Part shown: piece by piece, positions 6,852 to 15,946 of the stretch
How the letters are laid out: every line of letters begins with the position of its first letter
Numbering within the stretch: the first letter of the stretch is position 1
Assembly (NCBI GenBank): GCA_031265585.1
Contig: JAISCL010000070.1
Coordinates: 1-47,132 of the forward strand
DNA length: 47,132 nucleotides
DNA from: Tannerella sp.
GTDB taxonomy: Bacteria > Bacteroidota > Bacteroidia > Bacteroidales > Tannerellaceae
Direction of reading: 5' to 3'
Program-made: the position numbers and the translations under genes
The notes under the pieces: generated by a model
Told to the model about the DNA's origin: nothing
What the model saw: only the letters and a program-made list of their open reading frames with translations
Databases searched by the model: none

Positions 6852-9800
6852 TTATATAATGAAAGTTACTTCTACTCCGCATTTTTCACATACATTGACC
6901 TTTTTCAATGCAGAATACTTTATTGTTTTACATACTGGGCAATAATATTGAACTTCTGAAAATGATTTTTCCTTATTTTGCCATAATTTTACAGGAGCAC
7001 TGTAAGCCCTTTTTAATTCAAAAGGATATTTGAACTGATCTTCTTCTAAGAAAATTACGATTTCTGTTTTTGTGTAATTAACAGTAATTTTTTGAGGTTC
7101 TTCTGTTAGATGCTTCAAGGCAATAGTTTCTTCAGATTCAATATCAAGTTTAAAAATGGATTCTTTTGTGTAATAAGTAATTACTTTATCATTCGGGGCG
7201 ATTTTTGCGAACAGTACGTTGCTCAATGTATTCAAATCAATAATCCTGTTTATATTGAAAGTTTTTATATCGAATTTAATTAGTTTATTGGATGAAAATA
7301 AATAAAGCATTGAAAATTGAGTATTACATTCCGTTGCATCTACATCCCATTCTACATCAATCTTCTGCACACATTCCATATCTAAATTATACTTGTAAAT
7401 TATATTGTCATAGGTAATGACAATGATATATTCATTATTTGGGTGCATATACAGATTACGAATAGCGTTTTCTATATCAACAACCTTTCTTTTGTTTTTA
7501 GCAATATCATAGATGATGAATAAATTCTGATGATTGCTCCCTATTCCATAATAAAACTGTTCATTCTCAGATAATTTCCAATAAAATCGTTTCATGGCTC
7601 TCAAAGAAGAAGGAATATTATCTCTGATTTCGCTTATCATGTTGTAATATGTATTTTTTGAATGAGAATGTATTAGTGGAGATTGGTGATATAAAGAAGT
7701 AGTAATGTACTCTTCTTTATTCAAAGTATTATTATTTATGATATGTGTATAGCTCCAAATAGATGTATTTACTATCTTTCCTGTGTTTGTATATATGTAT
7801 TTGCCATCTATTGAAATGTCTAAAATAGAAGTTTTTTCATCGAATAATTTTTTATACTTTCCATTGAGAATATTTATCATCATAAAAAAATCCTGTTCTT
7901 CATCATCTCCCTTATCATATTTAGAAGCTTTGCAAAATGCTATCAGATAGTTTTTATCGAAAGACAGAAATTGATATCGAAAAATAGATTCATTATTTTG
8001 ATACCCGGTTTTTTTGTAAACAGCTCGAAAATCATCATAATTTAAATAAAAGGAGGCTAACCCATTTTTATTTGTTCGCATCAGATTCAGATTAGGCTTT
8101 GTATGTGAGAAAGTTTCATCTTTTTCATACCATGAGTTTAAAGTAATTCCACTATAAAAATGTTGTTTGATATCATACCAGACCCTATCTTTAGTTAAAT
8201 ACAAAATATAGGTCTTACGGTTTCTCCCGTCTGAAGTTTCTAACACTAAAAACTTACTATCATCAGATATCTCGCAAAATGCAGGAGACATTCTATCTTC
8301 TGACTTTGGTGGAATGATTGATTCTAGTGATCCGGAATGAATATCATATAGAAAAATATCATATCTCCATGCATGTCTGCCACACAAAAAAACAATCCAT
8401 TTTGCAGATGCAGTCATTGAAATAAAATTTTTTGTATGAAAATAAGTTTTAAAGTCTTTAATTAAATTATATTTTCGATTGAATGTATTACAAATAATAA
8501 TTCGTCCATCAGAGATGAGTGCTATTGTTTTGGAATCGAGAGAAATAGATGCTGCATCAATCTTTGATCTGAAATCAAAGAGCGTTTCTATATAAAGCAG
8601 ATCATCTCTATTTGTTATATTCCATCTTATTATTTTCCCATTGGATAAAACTTCAATGCAAAAAATGCCCATAATATCTATCCTGCTGAAAAGTACTTCA
8701 ATTACTGTGTTGGGGCGAATAAAGAATTCCGTTGCTGAGAATGAAGTGTAGGGGGCCTTTTCTTGGATACTATTGTTGAGGTTATATTCCTTACACTTCC
8801 TATTGGCATCAATGCTTAAATAGTTTTCTGACTGTATGTTGGCACATTTTTGTATTAATTCGTCAATATTACTGATGTTTTTAAAGAATTTTGGTTCTAA
8901 AAATATATGGTAGTAATCATTCAGGATGTATTTTATATTGTGTTTACATACCTCAAAATTAGACTTATAATTATCAAACAATACTTGAGCCTTATTTTTT
9001 TCTTGCAGTAACAATATCTGAGCGTCTTCATTATGTTTTATCTTGGTTCGTATTGAGCTATCAAATGATATGAATTGATGTGGAGAATGAATTTTTTCAT
9101 CCCACTTATCAGAATATATTTGTTTTTCAACATCTTGTAAATAATTAATTCGCTCTTTTTCTTTTTGATCAAAGCTTCCGGGAATGCAAGAACGCAATTC
9201 AAGGTAATCGTTTATAAGTTCATTCTTCATACCTTGAGATACTTTATTGTAGATAAAATCAAAATCTGTCAATAATTTTGTTAACTCTATATATTCTCCG
9301 GCTTTTAACAAAGAATAAGGCAATTCTCCGCTTCTTCTGGTGTCTAATAGAGGTATTTCTTTTGATGTAAAAAATAGAGACAGTGACTTGTATTCCTCCT
9401 TAATATCAACACCATTTTGAAAAATAAATCGTTCAATAGAATTCTCGAATAATTGATGATAAAAGGTTATAAGTTCTGTGCCATTTGTGACTGTCCGAGA
9501 TAACACAATCTCTAAATCGTTGTACAATCTTATCCAAATAATCGGTGGAATCTTTTGAATTAGGTTATTGGATGAATATTTATGAAATGCTGTAGCACAA
9601 AATAATTCTAAACAACTTTTGTCATTTGAAATATATTTTTGAATTTCATCATCACTCATTCCATATCTTGTAAGATATAAGACTGACAATATTTTTTTTA
9701 CGAAAAGAGGTTGATGAGATAATTTAGGGAGATTCGATATAAAATCGTCAAAAAGGTCATCAATAGTTTCACTTAAAATATATTCATTGTCTGTTGATTT

Positions 9801-11441
9801 CCATTCACTAATGAAATCAAGTGCTATCCGCAAGTATAAAGGTAAAGAACCGGATTGTTTGAATTTGCCTAATACATATTCATATTGCTTCTGAGTTAAA
9901 GTCCTATTCTTCTCAAGTAGCCATATTTTAAGCATATTTTCTCTTTCTACTCCAGTCAAAATTGACAATGGATGAACGATGAAATTGTTATATTTTTCTT
10001 TTACTATAGTGTATCCTTCTGTGGTTATGCTTATAATAATTTTCACATGATCAGGGAGTACGTGAGGCAGCCAATTGAAATAAGCTTCGTTTTTAAAATC
10101 ATTTAATTGATTGATAGCATCAATGAAAAGAATCAAAGGTCTCTCTTTTGTTGCAAACAAAAGATATTCACGAAATCGATATTTCAAAACATTCAATTCA
10201 TGAGGGATGTTAAATTTATGTTTATTTGCATTGGAAAAAATTTTATTGCTGATACTATATAATAATTCCTGCAAATTTGTATTTGTAGATTCGTAACCAA
10301 CAAATGAAAGAATAACGGTATTTTCATTGTTTTCCTGTCGTAGAATTTTTATGCATTGAGCAATTAATGTGGATTTTCCACAACCTGAATGGCCATAAAG
10401 TAAAAACGGCCGTTTTTCTGTTGATTTAATATAGTTAATAACAGTTTGAATATCATTGCTGTATCCACTAAATGCTTTTGTTTTCTCATTTATAAATTGT
10501 TCGATCACATTGTTTTCATGCCATTCAAAAGAGTATTGTTGATAGTTTTTGATTTCTGCATCTATTATTTCTATAAAATGATTCTCCACAACTTCGGACA
10601 ATAGCTTTAAATAAGTTTCGGTTTTCTCATCCTCAATCTGATATTCATTTATCTTAAATCCTTTATTTCTTATTCTCTTTTTTAAATTCTCAAGCTTAAA
10701 TGAAACATCCTTTTGGGGACTACTTCTAAAAACAACGCAAATGTGATTCTGGGAGTATTCCTCTTTTAAAGCACCCTCATGTATTTCCAGCTCGGTAGCA
10801 GAGCATGTCATATTGAGTCGTTGTTCTGAGATAGGTGTATAACCGACCTCATCTATAGTGGGTAAATTTTTTGTTGCCCATTCCGAAAAGAAACATTGCA
10901 ATGGTTCTTCTACCTTTTCTTGAAATAATTGATAGTTTGATAGATAAGGCTCTTCACTTCTTGATCTCAACCAATATACAGGTTCTGGGAGTTGGTTTGT
11001 GTCAGGTTCATTTCCATACCAGGTATTAAAGATATTGAGTAAATGCTTATTTCTTTCATCCTCAGACAAATCCAATTTCATTTTCTCGACAATATCTCGT
11101 CTTATTTTTCTCGGTAATGGACACCAGCCATATCTATCACCTAATAAAACTAAGAAATTAGGACGAGGAGATAATTGCTTGCTACGTTTTATTTCGTTTA
11201 AGCAAATATCCATTGTTTTATGATCAATAGAGGCTTCTTCTGTTATTCCCCACCGTAAATCTATTACCTGGAATTGCCAGCTTCTTTGTAAACAATATTG
11301 TTCAAGATTATAAAAAGCATGTTGGTGCAAATAATCGCGTTCTTCTTTTATATCTTCAAAAGTAGAACTTACAAATATCCGAATGGTTTTAGAATAACGT
11401 TGCTGCATTTTATTTTGTTGGGAGATTATTTTTTTCAACAT
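6852..11441 (-). CDS. DUF4062-STAND/NACHT-like ATPase with beta-propeller-like region and zinc ribbon
   Basis: A 1529-aa protein. Residues about 20-105 (IRIFVSSTFEDIKEERDYLH ... LVLLGDRYGW) are a DUF4062 domain, the TIR/deoxyribosyltransferase-like fold found at the N-terminus of TEP1, NPHP3 and NWD1 relatives. Walker A is GHSGCGKST at about 346-354 and Walker B is LILFIDAINQL at about 433-443, so this is a STAND P-loop switch ATPase. Residues about 540-850 are helical. Residues about 880-1480 show repeating strand motifs (SLDSKTIALISDGRIIICNT, SIDGKYIYTNTGKIV) consistent with WD40-like propellers acting as sensor. The C-terminus has CPVC and CEKCG, a zinc ribbon. In this class, target sensing by the C-terminal repeats activates the N-terminal effector. 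The gene is much more AT-rich than its neighbours, a sign of transfer. It is co-directional with, and 85 bp upstream of, the capsid-like gene. Confidence 0.85.
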   Translation of the reverse strand: MLKKIISQQNKMQQRYSKTIRIFVSSTFEDIKEERDYLHQHAFYNLEQYCLQRSWQFQVIDLRWGITEEASIDHKTMDICLNEIKRSKQLSPRPNFLVLLGDRYGWCPLPRKIRRDIVEKMKLDLSEDERNKHLLNIFNTWYGNEPDTNQLPEPVYWLRSRSEEPYLSNYQLFQEKVEEPLQCFFSEWATKNLPTIDEVGYTPISEQRLNMTCSATELEIHEGALKEEYSQNHICVVFRSSPQKDVSFKLENLKKRIRNKGFKINEYQIEDEKTETYLKLLSEVVENHFIEIIDAEIKNYQQYSFEWHENNVIEQFINEKTKAFSGYSNDIQTVINYIKSTEKRPFLLYGHSGCGKSTLIAQCIKILRQENNENTVILSFVGYESTNTNLQELLYSISNKIFSNANKHKFNIPHELNVLKYRFREYLLFATKERPLILFIDAINQLNDFKNEAYFNWLPHVLPDHVKIIISITTEGYTIVKEKYNNFIVHPLSILTGVERENMLKIWLLEKNRTLTQKQYEYVLGKFKQSGSLPLYLRIALDFISEWKSTDNEYILSETIDDLFDDFISNLPKLSHQPLFVKKILSVLYLTRYGMSDDEIQKYISNDKSCLELFCATAFHKYSSNNLIQKIPPIIWIRLYNDLEIVLSRTVTNGTELITFYHQLFENSIERFIFQNGVDIKEEYKSLSLFFTSKEIPLLDTRRSGELPYSLLKAGEYIELTKLLTDFDFIYNKVSQGMKNELINDYLELRSCIPGSFDQKEKERINYLQDVEKQIYSDKWDEKIHSPHQFISFDSSIRTKIKHNEDAQILLLQEKNKAQVLFDNYKSNFEVCKHNIKYILNDYYHIFLEPKFFKNISNIDELIQKCANIQSENYLSIDANRKCKEYNLNNSIQEKAPYTSFSATEFFIRPNTVIEVLFSRIDIMGIFCIEVLSNGKIIRWNITNRDDLLYIETLFDFRSKIDAASISLDSKTIALISDGRIIICNTFNRKYNLIKDFKTYFHTKNFISMTASAKWIVFLCGRHAWRYDIFLYDIHSGSLESIIPPKSEDRMSPAFCEISDDSKFLVLETSDGRNRKTYILYLTKDRVWYDIKQHFYSGITLNSWYEKDETFSHTKPNLNLMRTNKNGLASFYLNYDDFRAVYKKTGYQNNESIFRYQFLSFDKNYLIAFCKASKYDKGDDEEQDFFMMINILNGKYKKLFDEKTSILDISIDGKYIYTNTGKIVNTSIWSYTHIINNNTLNKEEYITTSLYHQSPLIHSHSKNTYYNMISEIRDNIPSSLRAMKRFYWKLSENEQFYYGIGSNHQNLFIIYDIAKNKRKVVDIENAIRNLYMHPNNEYIIVITYDNIIYKYNLDMECVQKIDVEWDVDATECNTQFSMLYLFSSNKLIKFDIKTFNINRIIDLNTLSNVLFAKIAPNDKVITYYTKESIFKLDIESEETIALKHLTEEPQKITVNYTKTEIVIFLEEDQFKYPFELKRAYSAPVKLWQNKEKSFSEVQYYCPVCKTIKYSALKKVNVCEKCGVEVTFII

Positions 11442-11515
11442 AAACTTTTATAGTCGGTAACTGCTCTTCGATATCAGAAGAAATATCAATAAAATCATCA
11501 TTGTTTTAATATCTA

Positions 11516-11623
11516 TTATGAAATAGCTATTGAGCCGATTTTCTTACTCACAAAATCTATTTGTTTTTTCGCTTTACTATTCATATAACCTTTCAATTTA
11601 GTCAATTCATCTTTCAGTTTCAT
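11516..11623 (-). CDS. Possible 35-aa small ORF upstream of the STAND gene
   Basis: ATG at 11623 encodes a lysine-rich peptide (MKLKDELTKLKGYMNSKAKK, then QIDFVSKKIGSIAIS) ending 74 bp before the STAND start. The amphipathic helical pattern looks protein-like, but there is no clear ribosome site. It may be a gene remnant. The rest of 11442-11881 is AT-rich non-coding sequence in which I see nothing else except the promoter below. Confidence 0.3.
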   Translation of the reverse strand: MKLKDELTKLKGYMNSKAKKQIDFVSKKIGSIAIS

Positions 11624-11839
11624 CGTTGAGTCTTTGCCTGTGCCCTTTCTTTAATATTAATTTGACAACACAAACATATTAACCATTTGGATAATACCCA
11701 AACAATTTACCAATTACTTTACCGAAAAAATGGCTTTTTAACAATTAAGTCATGTAGGTGCCGGCACCTATTTATCAACAAAATATCATTTGGCTGAAAA
11801 TTTATTCAACGGCGATAGGGTAAAATCAATTATAGATGT

Positions 11840-11847
11840 TATTTTTG
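11840..11847 (+). promoter_or_regulatory. Bacteroidetes -7 box for the fucosidase gene
   Basis: TATTTTTG matches TAnnTTTG and lies 34 bp before the ATG, with the purine-rich GAGGAAGAA just before the start. No clear -33 element. Confidence 0.5.
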
Positions 11848-11881
11848 CAGCAAAAATTTAATCATTTAGAGGAAGAATGTC

Positions 11882-13267
11882 ATGAAATTTACCGGAAATT
11901 TATTTGTACTGCTTTTTTGTGCACTGGCAGGAGGCGTAAACGCGCAAAACCTGCATAAGTTGCAGCAGGAATTTGTGAACCTGCGTTTTGGAATGTTTAT
12001 CCACTATAACATTCCTACGTATATGGATGAAGACTGGGCCGATCCCGAAGCGTCGCCCGATATTTTTAATCCTTCGAAGCTGGATTGTAATCAGTGGGCG
12101 GAAGCGGCCCGGGCGGCCAACATGTCATACGGTTGCCTGACGACCAAGCATCACAGCGGATTTTGCATCTGGGACACAAAGACGACGGATTATAATGTGA
12201 TGAACAGCCCCTGCAAACGGGATGTCGTAAGAGAATATGCCGATGCCTTCCGGCGGCAGGGACTGAAAGTCATGCTGTATTATTCGATTCTCGATACGCA
12301 TCACAGATTACGCCCGGGACGGATAAGCTCCCGGCATATAGAGATGATAAAAGCGCAGCTTGCCGAACTGCTGACAAACTATGGTGAAATCACAGCCCTG
12401 ATCATCGACGGATGGGATGCGCCGTGGTCGCGGATCTCATACGATGAAATCCCTTTTGAAGATATTTATCATTTCGTCAAATCGCTTCAGCCGAATTGCC
12501 TCCTGATGGATCTGAATGCCGCAAAATATCCCGCCGACGCTTTATATTACACGGATATCAAATCCTACGAACAGGGAGCGGGACAGCATATATCGAAAGA
12601 AACAAACCGCCTGCCCGCCCTTTCCTGTCTGCCGATAAACAGCAACTGGTTCTGGAAGGAAAGCTTTCCGGTTACGCCGGTAAAGAAAGCGGAGGAGATT
12701 GTGAATGACAATATTATTCCATTTAACAGGGTTTACTGCAACTTCATTCTGAATGTTGCGCCGAACCGCGACGGATTAGTCGATGACAATGCGGTCGACG
12801 CGTTAAGAAAAACAGGCGATTTATGGAAAAATACGGAATCTTACGCTCAGCTTCCGCCAAACGACGGATTGATTATCTCCTCCGATATAATCAAACATAA
12901 GCCATCCGACTCAAGCTGGAGTCATGATATGAATATAATGGATTTTGCCAACGACGATGATTTTACAACCGCGTGGCGCTCCAATCCGGTCGTGGAAAAG
13001 CCCTGGATTGAGTTTGAACTTGACCGCGAACAGCCGTTCAATATGGTGACTATCCATGAGGGAAGAAGGAACGGCGCTGTCCGTAAATACCGGATTGACT
13101 ACATGGAAAATAACGTATGGAAAACGCTTCTTACGGGAGAAAATGAAAAGAGAACAAAAATAGAGCGCTTCCCGGGCGTGTGGGGAAATAAAATCAGAAT
13201 CACATTCGAACAGTTCGACGCCCCTCCGGCCATTGCCGAAATAGGCGTATATAATGAAAAAAGATAA
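11882..13267 (+). CDS. Secreted alpha-L-fucosidase (GH29) with F5/8-type C domain
   Basis: A 461-aa protein with a signal peptide (MKFTGNLFVLLFCALAGGVN, then A-Q-N). The GH29 catalytic barrel covers about 25-330: FGMFIHYNIPTY, then YGCLTTKHHSGFCIWDTKTT, then ALIIDGWDAPW, where the Asp of IDGW lies at the position of the family's nucleophile. NRVYCNFILNVAPNRDGLVD closes the barrel. The C-terminal about 115 residues (DDDFTTAWRSNPVVEKPWIE to IAEIGVYNEKR) are a discoidin-like carbohydrate-binding domain. The product should remove alpha-linked fucose from glycans in the periplasm or at the surface. It stands alone with its own promoter. Its 3' end runs into a 21-bp repeat array. Alternative: another exo-glycosidase of GH29 specificity. 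Confidence 0.92.
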   Translation: MKFTGNLFVLLFCALAGGVNAQNLHKLQQEFVNLRFGMFIHYNIPTYMDEDWADPEASPDIFNPSKLDCNQWAEAARAANMSYGCLTTKHHSGFCIWDTKTTDYNVMNSPCKRDVVREYADAFRRQGLKVMLYYSILDTHHRLRPGRISSRHIEMIKAQLAELLTNYGEITALIIDGWDAPWSRISYDEIPFEDIYHFVKSLQPNCLLMDLNAAKYPADALYYTDIKSYEQGAGQHISKETNRLPALSCLPINSNWFWKESFPVTPVKKAEEIVNDNIIPFNRVYCNFILNVAPNRDGLVDDNAVDALRKTGDLWKNTESYAQLPPNDGLIISSDIIKHKPSDSSWSHDMNIMDFANDDDFTTAWRSNPVVEKPWIEFELDREQPFNMVTIHEGRRNGAVRKYRIDYMENNVWKTLLTGENEKRTKIERFPGVWGNKIRITFEQFDAPPAIAEIGVYNEKR

Positions 13268-13283
13268 GTTTCGTATCCGCCAT

Positions 13284-13500
13284 ACTGCAGGCTTTAGCCC
13301 ACGTGTCATGTTTTTAAATTCGAGGGTTGCGGGCTTTACTCCGGAGGCCGCGGGCTTTACTCCGGAGGCTGCGGGCTTTACTCCGAAGGCTGCGGGCTTT
13401 ACTCCGGAAGCTGCGGGCTTTACTCCCTGCGTTTCCGGTTTCAGCTCATACATCGTGGGTTATAGTTCATATGCCGTGAGCAATGTCCCCAAAGTCCCCG
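13284..13500. repeat. 21-bp-period tandem array
   Basis: Five near-identical units of GCGGGCTTTACTCCGGAGGC plus one base occupy 13329-13433, flanked on both sides by decayed units in the same 21-bp phase (about ten in all). Translated on the plus strand this is an AGFTPEA heptad series, and on the minus strand a GVKPAAS series; both frames are open. It begins 17 bp after the fucosidase stop. No ribosome site or conserved start supports either peptide, so I list it as a repeat. Confidence 0.85.
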
Positions 13501-13595
13501 GCGGATAGCCTGTTGCTACGGCCTGCCCCGCTTTCGACATTAATACCTGACTTTAACCGTTGAAAATTGAAAGTTGAAAATGAAGGGGCAGACAC

Positions 13596-13631
13596 AAAAA
13601 AAACGGACTTTCACAAGCCCGGATTCCGTTT
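13596..13631 (-). terminator. Minus-strand intrinsic terminator
   Basis: Stem AAACGGA/TCCGTTT (13601-13607 with 13625-13631) followed on the minus strand by a run of eight T in total. The plus strand has no T tail, so it works only leftward, yet no minus-strand gene lies just upstream of it. Confidence 0.6.
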
Positions 13632-13733
13632 AAATACATTTCAACTCATTTAAATAATTTGATAAGTATTCAGATGATAGCTGTCTTATTCAATTATTTC
13701 GATTACTGTAATTGTTATTTTATGTAGAGAACG
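13596..13733 (-). ncRNA. Candidate small RNA
   Basis: A minus-strand TATCTTTG box (13734-13741) starts, and the terminator above ends, a stretch of about 135 nt without an ORF. The 13509-13915 intergenic region holds no gene. A GTTGAAAATTGAAAG simple repeat (about 13559-13580) lies beyond its 3' end. The -33 element is not convincing (TTTG at 14 bp). The combination suggests a short non-coding transcript; a 6S-like or regulatory role is only a guess. Confidence 0.35.
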
Positions 13734-13860
13734 CAAAGATATAAAAGATATTGTACAAAAATCTTCTTTTTTTATAAAAAATTTTCCATTTAAGCGAAAA
13801 CAGTACGTTTGCAAACGGTAAATCCGTACCCGCGTTTTTGCCCTGTTTTTTCCCGCGCGC

Positions 13861-13890
13861 TTGGAAATCTGAAAAATTTATCTAATTTTG
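13861..13890 (+). promoter_or_regulatory. Bacteroidetes promoter for the 13916-18311 run
   Basis: TTG at 13861-13863, exactly 19 bp spacer, then TAATTTTG at 13883-13890; the ATG follows 25 bp later. This is the expected -33/-7 layout. Confidence 0.7.
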
Positions 13891-13915
13891 TTCCCCGGAA
13901 AATTATATAAAGAAG

Positions 13916-15001
13916 ATGAAAGTATGTAGAAAATGTATTTTAACGGATGCTTATCCCGGAGTTACCTTCGACCGGGAGGATACCTGCTCCATGTGTGCAT
14001 CGAATCATGTCTTTGAACCGTACGGGGAGGATCGGCTATTGCAAATTTTAGAGGCGAAGAAAGCCGGAAAACGCGGTGAATATGATGCCCTGGTACCTTT
14101 GAGCGGGGGGAAGGACAGCATGTATATACTTTATCTCGCCGTAAAGGTTTATAAGCTTAACGTTTTGACCATGACGTATGATAATGGCTTCGTAAGCCGG
14201 CTGGCAGTGGAGAATATGGAACGGGCCGTAAAAAAAATGGGCGTGAAGCATATCGTATGCAGGCCGGACGCCGAGGCGCTGACCAAAATATACCGGAATA
14301 TGCTCCTCCGTTCGGGAGATCTTTGCGGGGCGTGCGGCATCGCTATCAAGGCAAACATATTCAGAGTGGCCCGCGAGTATAAAATACCCGTGATACTGCT
14401 GGGCACCTCACCCCTTGAACAGGACTCCTTCCTGCCTGATACCACGCAGGATGTCGGCCGTTTTAAATACATTATGAAAGAAGCCGGCGGAATAAGCCGG
14501 AAAGAAATGAAAGACTTCCTCATCTATCCCTCCATGAGCTATATAAGGCTCTCCCTGGGCAAGCGGACGGGGAAGTATGCCAAAGAAGTATGTCCGCTCT
14601 TTTATATAAAGAATCCGTCGGACAGGGAAATGGGCGAAATCATCGTCCGCGAACTCGGCTGGGAGGAAGACAGGAGCCGCGAATATTCGAAGCATTTCGA
14701 CTGCATTGCCGAACCGTTCACAAACTACGTGCGTCATCATATCTACGGTTACGAACGGAGGGTCTGCCAGTACAGCACCATGGTGCGCCGCGGAGAAATA
14801 ACAAGGGAAAAAGCGCTTGCTCTCTACGAATCTGATCGGACAGACGAAAAACCCGCTAATTATCAGCAGATATTAGACCTCCTGAAGATAGATGAAAAGG
14901 ATATGGAAGAAATCCTCCGGATAAAGCCCCTGAAATACGAAAGCAAAGTATCATTTGAAAACAGGCTGTTTATAAAACTGATGAAACTGATAAAAAGATG
15001 A
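13916..15001 (+). CDS. N-acetyl sugar amidotransferase (PseA/WbpG-type)
   Basis: A 361-aa ATP-dependent PP-loop enzyme. It starts with a CRKCILTDAYPGV and C-S-M-C zinc-type cluster, then the PP-loop PLSGGKDSMYILYLA at about 60-74. CGACGIAIKANIFRVA and LLGTSPLEQDSF complete the pattern seen in enzymes that convert a sugar keto/acetamido group to an acetamidino group on nonulosonic or uronic acid residues of surface glycans. The flippase at the end of the same run supports a surface-polysaccharide role. The ammonia donor partners (HisH/HisF-like) are not next to it. It is the first gene of a tightly packed run, and its stop touches the ribF start. Confidence 0.88.
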   Translation: MKVCRKCILTDAYPGVTFDREDTCSMCASNHVFEPYGEDRLLQILEAKKAGKRGEYDALVPLSGGKDSMYILYLAVKVYKLNVLTMTYDNGFVSRLAVENMERAVKKMGVKHIVCRPDAEALTKIYRNMLLRSGDLCGACGIAIKANIFRVAREYKIPVILLGTSPLEQDSFLPDTTQDVGRFKYIMKEAGGISRKEMKDFLIYPSMSYIRLSLGKRTGKYAKEVCPLFYIKNPSDREMGEIIVRELGWEEDRSREYSKHFDCIAEPFTNYVRHHIYGYERRVCQYSTMVRRGEITREKALALYESDRTDEKPANYQQILDLLKIDEKDMEEILRIKPLKYESKVSFENRLFIKLMKLIKR

Positions 15002-15946
15002 ATGAAAGCCGTCTATGACATAAAAGACTGGAACGTGCCGGCGGTTGCTGCCACGGTCGGCATCTTTGACGGTGTCCACCGGGGGCATTCTTTTTTAATA
15101 AAAGAACTGTTGCGCGTTGCTTCGGACCGTAACCTTCCGGCGGCCGTCATCACCTTTCCCGTACATCCCCGTACGGTTTTGCAGCCCGGTTACCGGCCGG
15201 AACTGCTTAATTCTTTTGACGAAAAGCTCGAACTGCTCTCACAAACCGGCGTCGACTATACGGTTGTGATGGATTTTACGCCCTCCCTTGCCGCCCTGAC
15301 CGCACGCGAATTTATCACGGACGTCCTTTCCGCACAATGGCGCGTAAAGACCCTGCTCGCCGGCTATGACCACCGTTTCGGCCATTCGCGCTCCGACGGG
15401 TTTGAACAGTATGCCGCCTGTGGCCGTGCGTGCGGAATGGAAGTACTCCGTGCCGTTCCGTACAGTGACCGGGACGTGACGGTCAGCTCCTCCCGCGTGC
15501 GGCAGTTCCTCTATGCAGGCGATGTCGCCGGAGCGGCCCGGCTGCTGGGCTATTTTTACAGCCTGAAGGGGCATGTCGTGAATGGCAGCAAAGTAGGCCG
15601 TACCCTTGGCTTTCCTACGGCAAATATAGCCGTTGATGAAAAGTCCAAGGTCATTTCATCCGCCGGTTCCTATGCCGTATGGGTAACTGTCCGCGGAAAA
15701 CGGTACAAAGGCATGCTCTATATCGGCTCCCGCCCCACCTTTCAGGATAACGGGAATCTGTGTATCGAAGTAAATATTTTTGACTTCTCGGGCGATCTGT
15801 ACGATGAACCCGTTACCGTCGAGTTTGTTGACTTTATCCGGGAAGATATGAAATTTGATTCCCCCGGTGCACTGAAGGAGCAGATGCAGGAAGATAAAAT
15901 CAAAACACAGTTGGCAATAGACAAAATAATACACAATGGAAAATGA
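15002..15946 (+). CDS. ribF: Bifunctional riboflavin kinase/FMN adenylyltransferase
   Basis: A 314-aa protein of usual RibF length. The N-terminal FAD-synthetase nucleotidyltransferase domain shows VGIFDGVHRGHSFLIKE (HxGH-like) and later VSSSRVRQFL. The C-terminal riboflavin kinase domain shows GRTLGFPTANIAV and YIGSRPTF. It makes FMN and FAD in the cytosol. The start codon follows the amidotransferase stop directly, and its 3' end overlaps the next gene by 11 bp, so it is translationally coupled in this run although unrelated to surface glycans. Confidence 0.95.
   Translation: MKAVYDIKDWNVPAVAATVGIFDGVHRGHSFLIKELLRVASDRNLPAAVITFPVHPRTVLQPGYRPELLNSFDEKLELLSQTGVDYTVVMDFTPSLAALTAREFITDVLSAQWRVKTLLAGYDHRFGHSRSDGFEQYAACGRACGMEVLRAVPYSDRDVTVSSSRVRQFLYAGDVAGAARLLGYFYSLKGHVVNGSKVGRTLGFPTANIAVDEKSKVISSAGSYAVWVTVRGKRYKGMLYIGSRPTFQDNGNLCIEVNIFDFSGDLYDEPVTVEFVDFIREDMKFDSPGALKEQMQEDKIKTQLAIDKIIHNGK

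Noticed and set aside
12911-13453. Minus-strand 180-aa reading frame with KPAASGV repeats
   Set aside because: It overlaps the fucosidase in antisense and depends on the 21-bp array; no ribosome site or domain.
13555-13585. GTTGAAAATTGAAAGTTGAAAA-type sequence, also near 16978 and 19829
   Set aside because: Low-complexity intergenic repeats common in this group; dispersed but too simple to assign a function.
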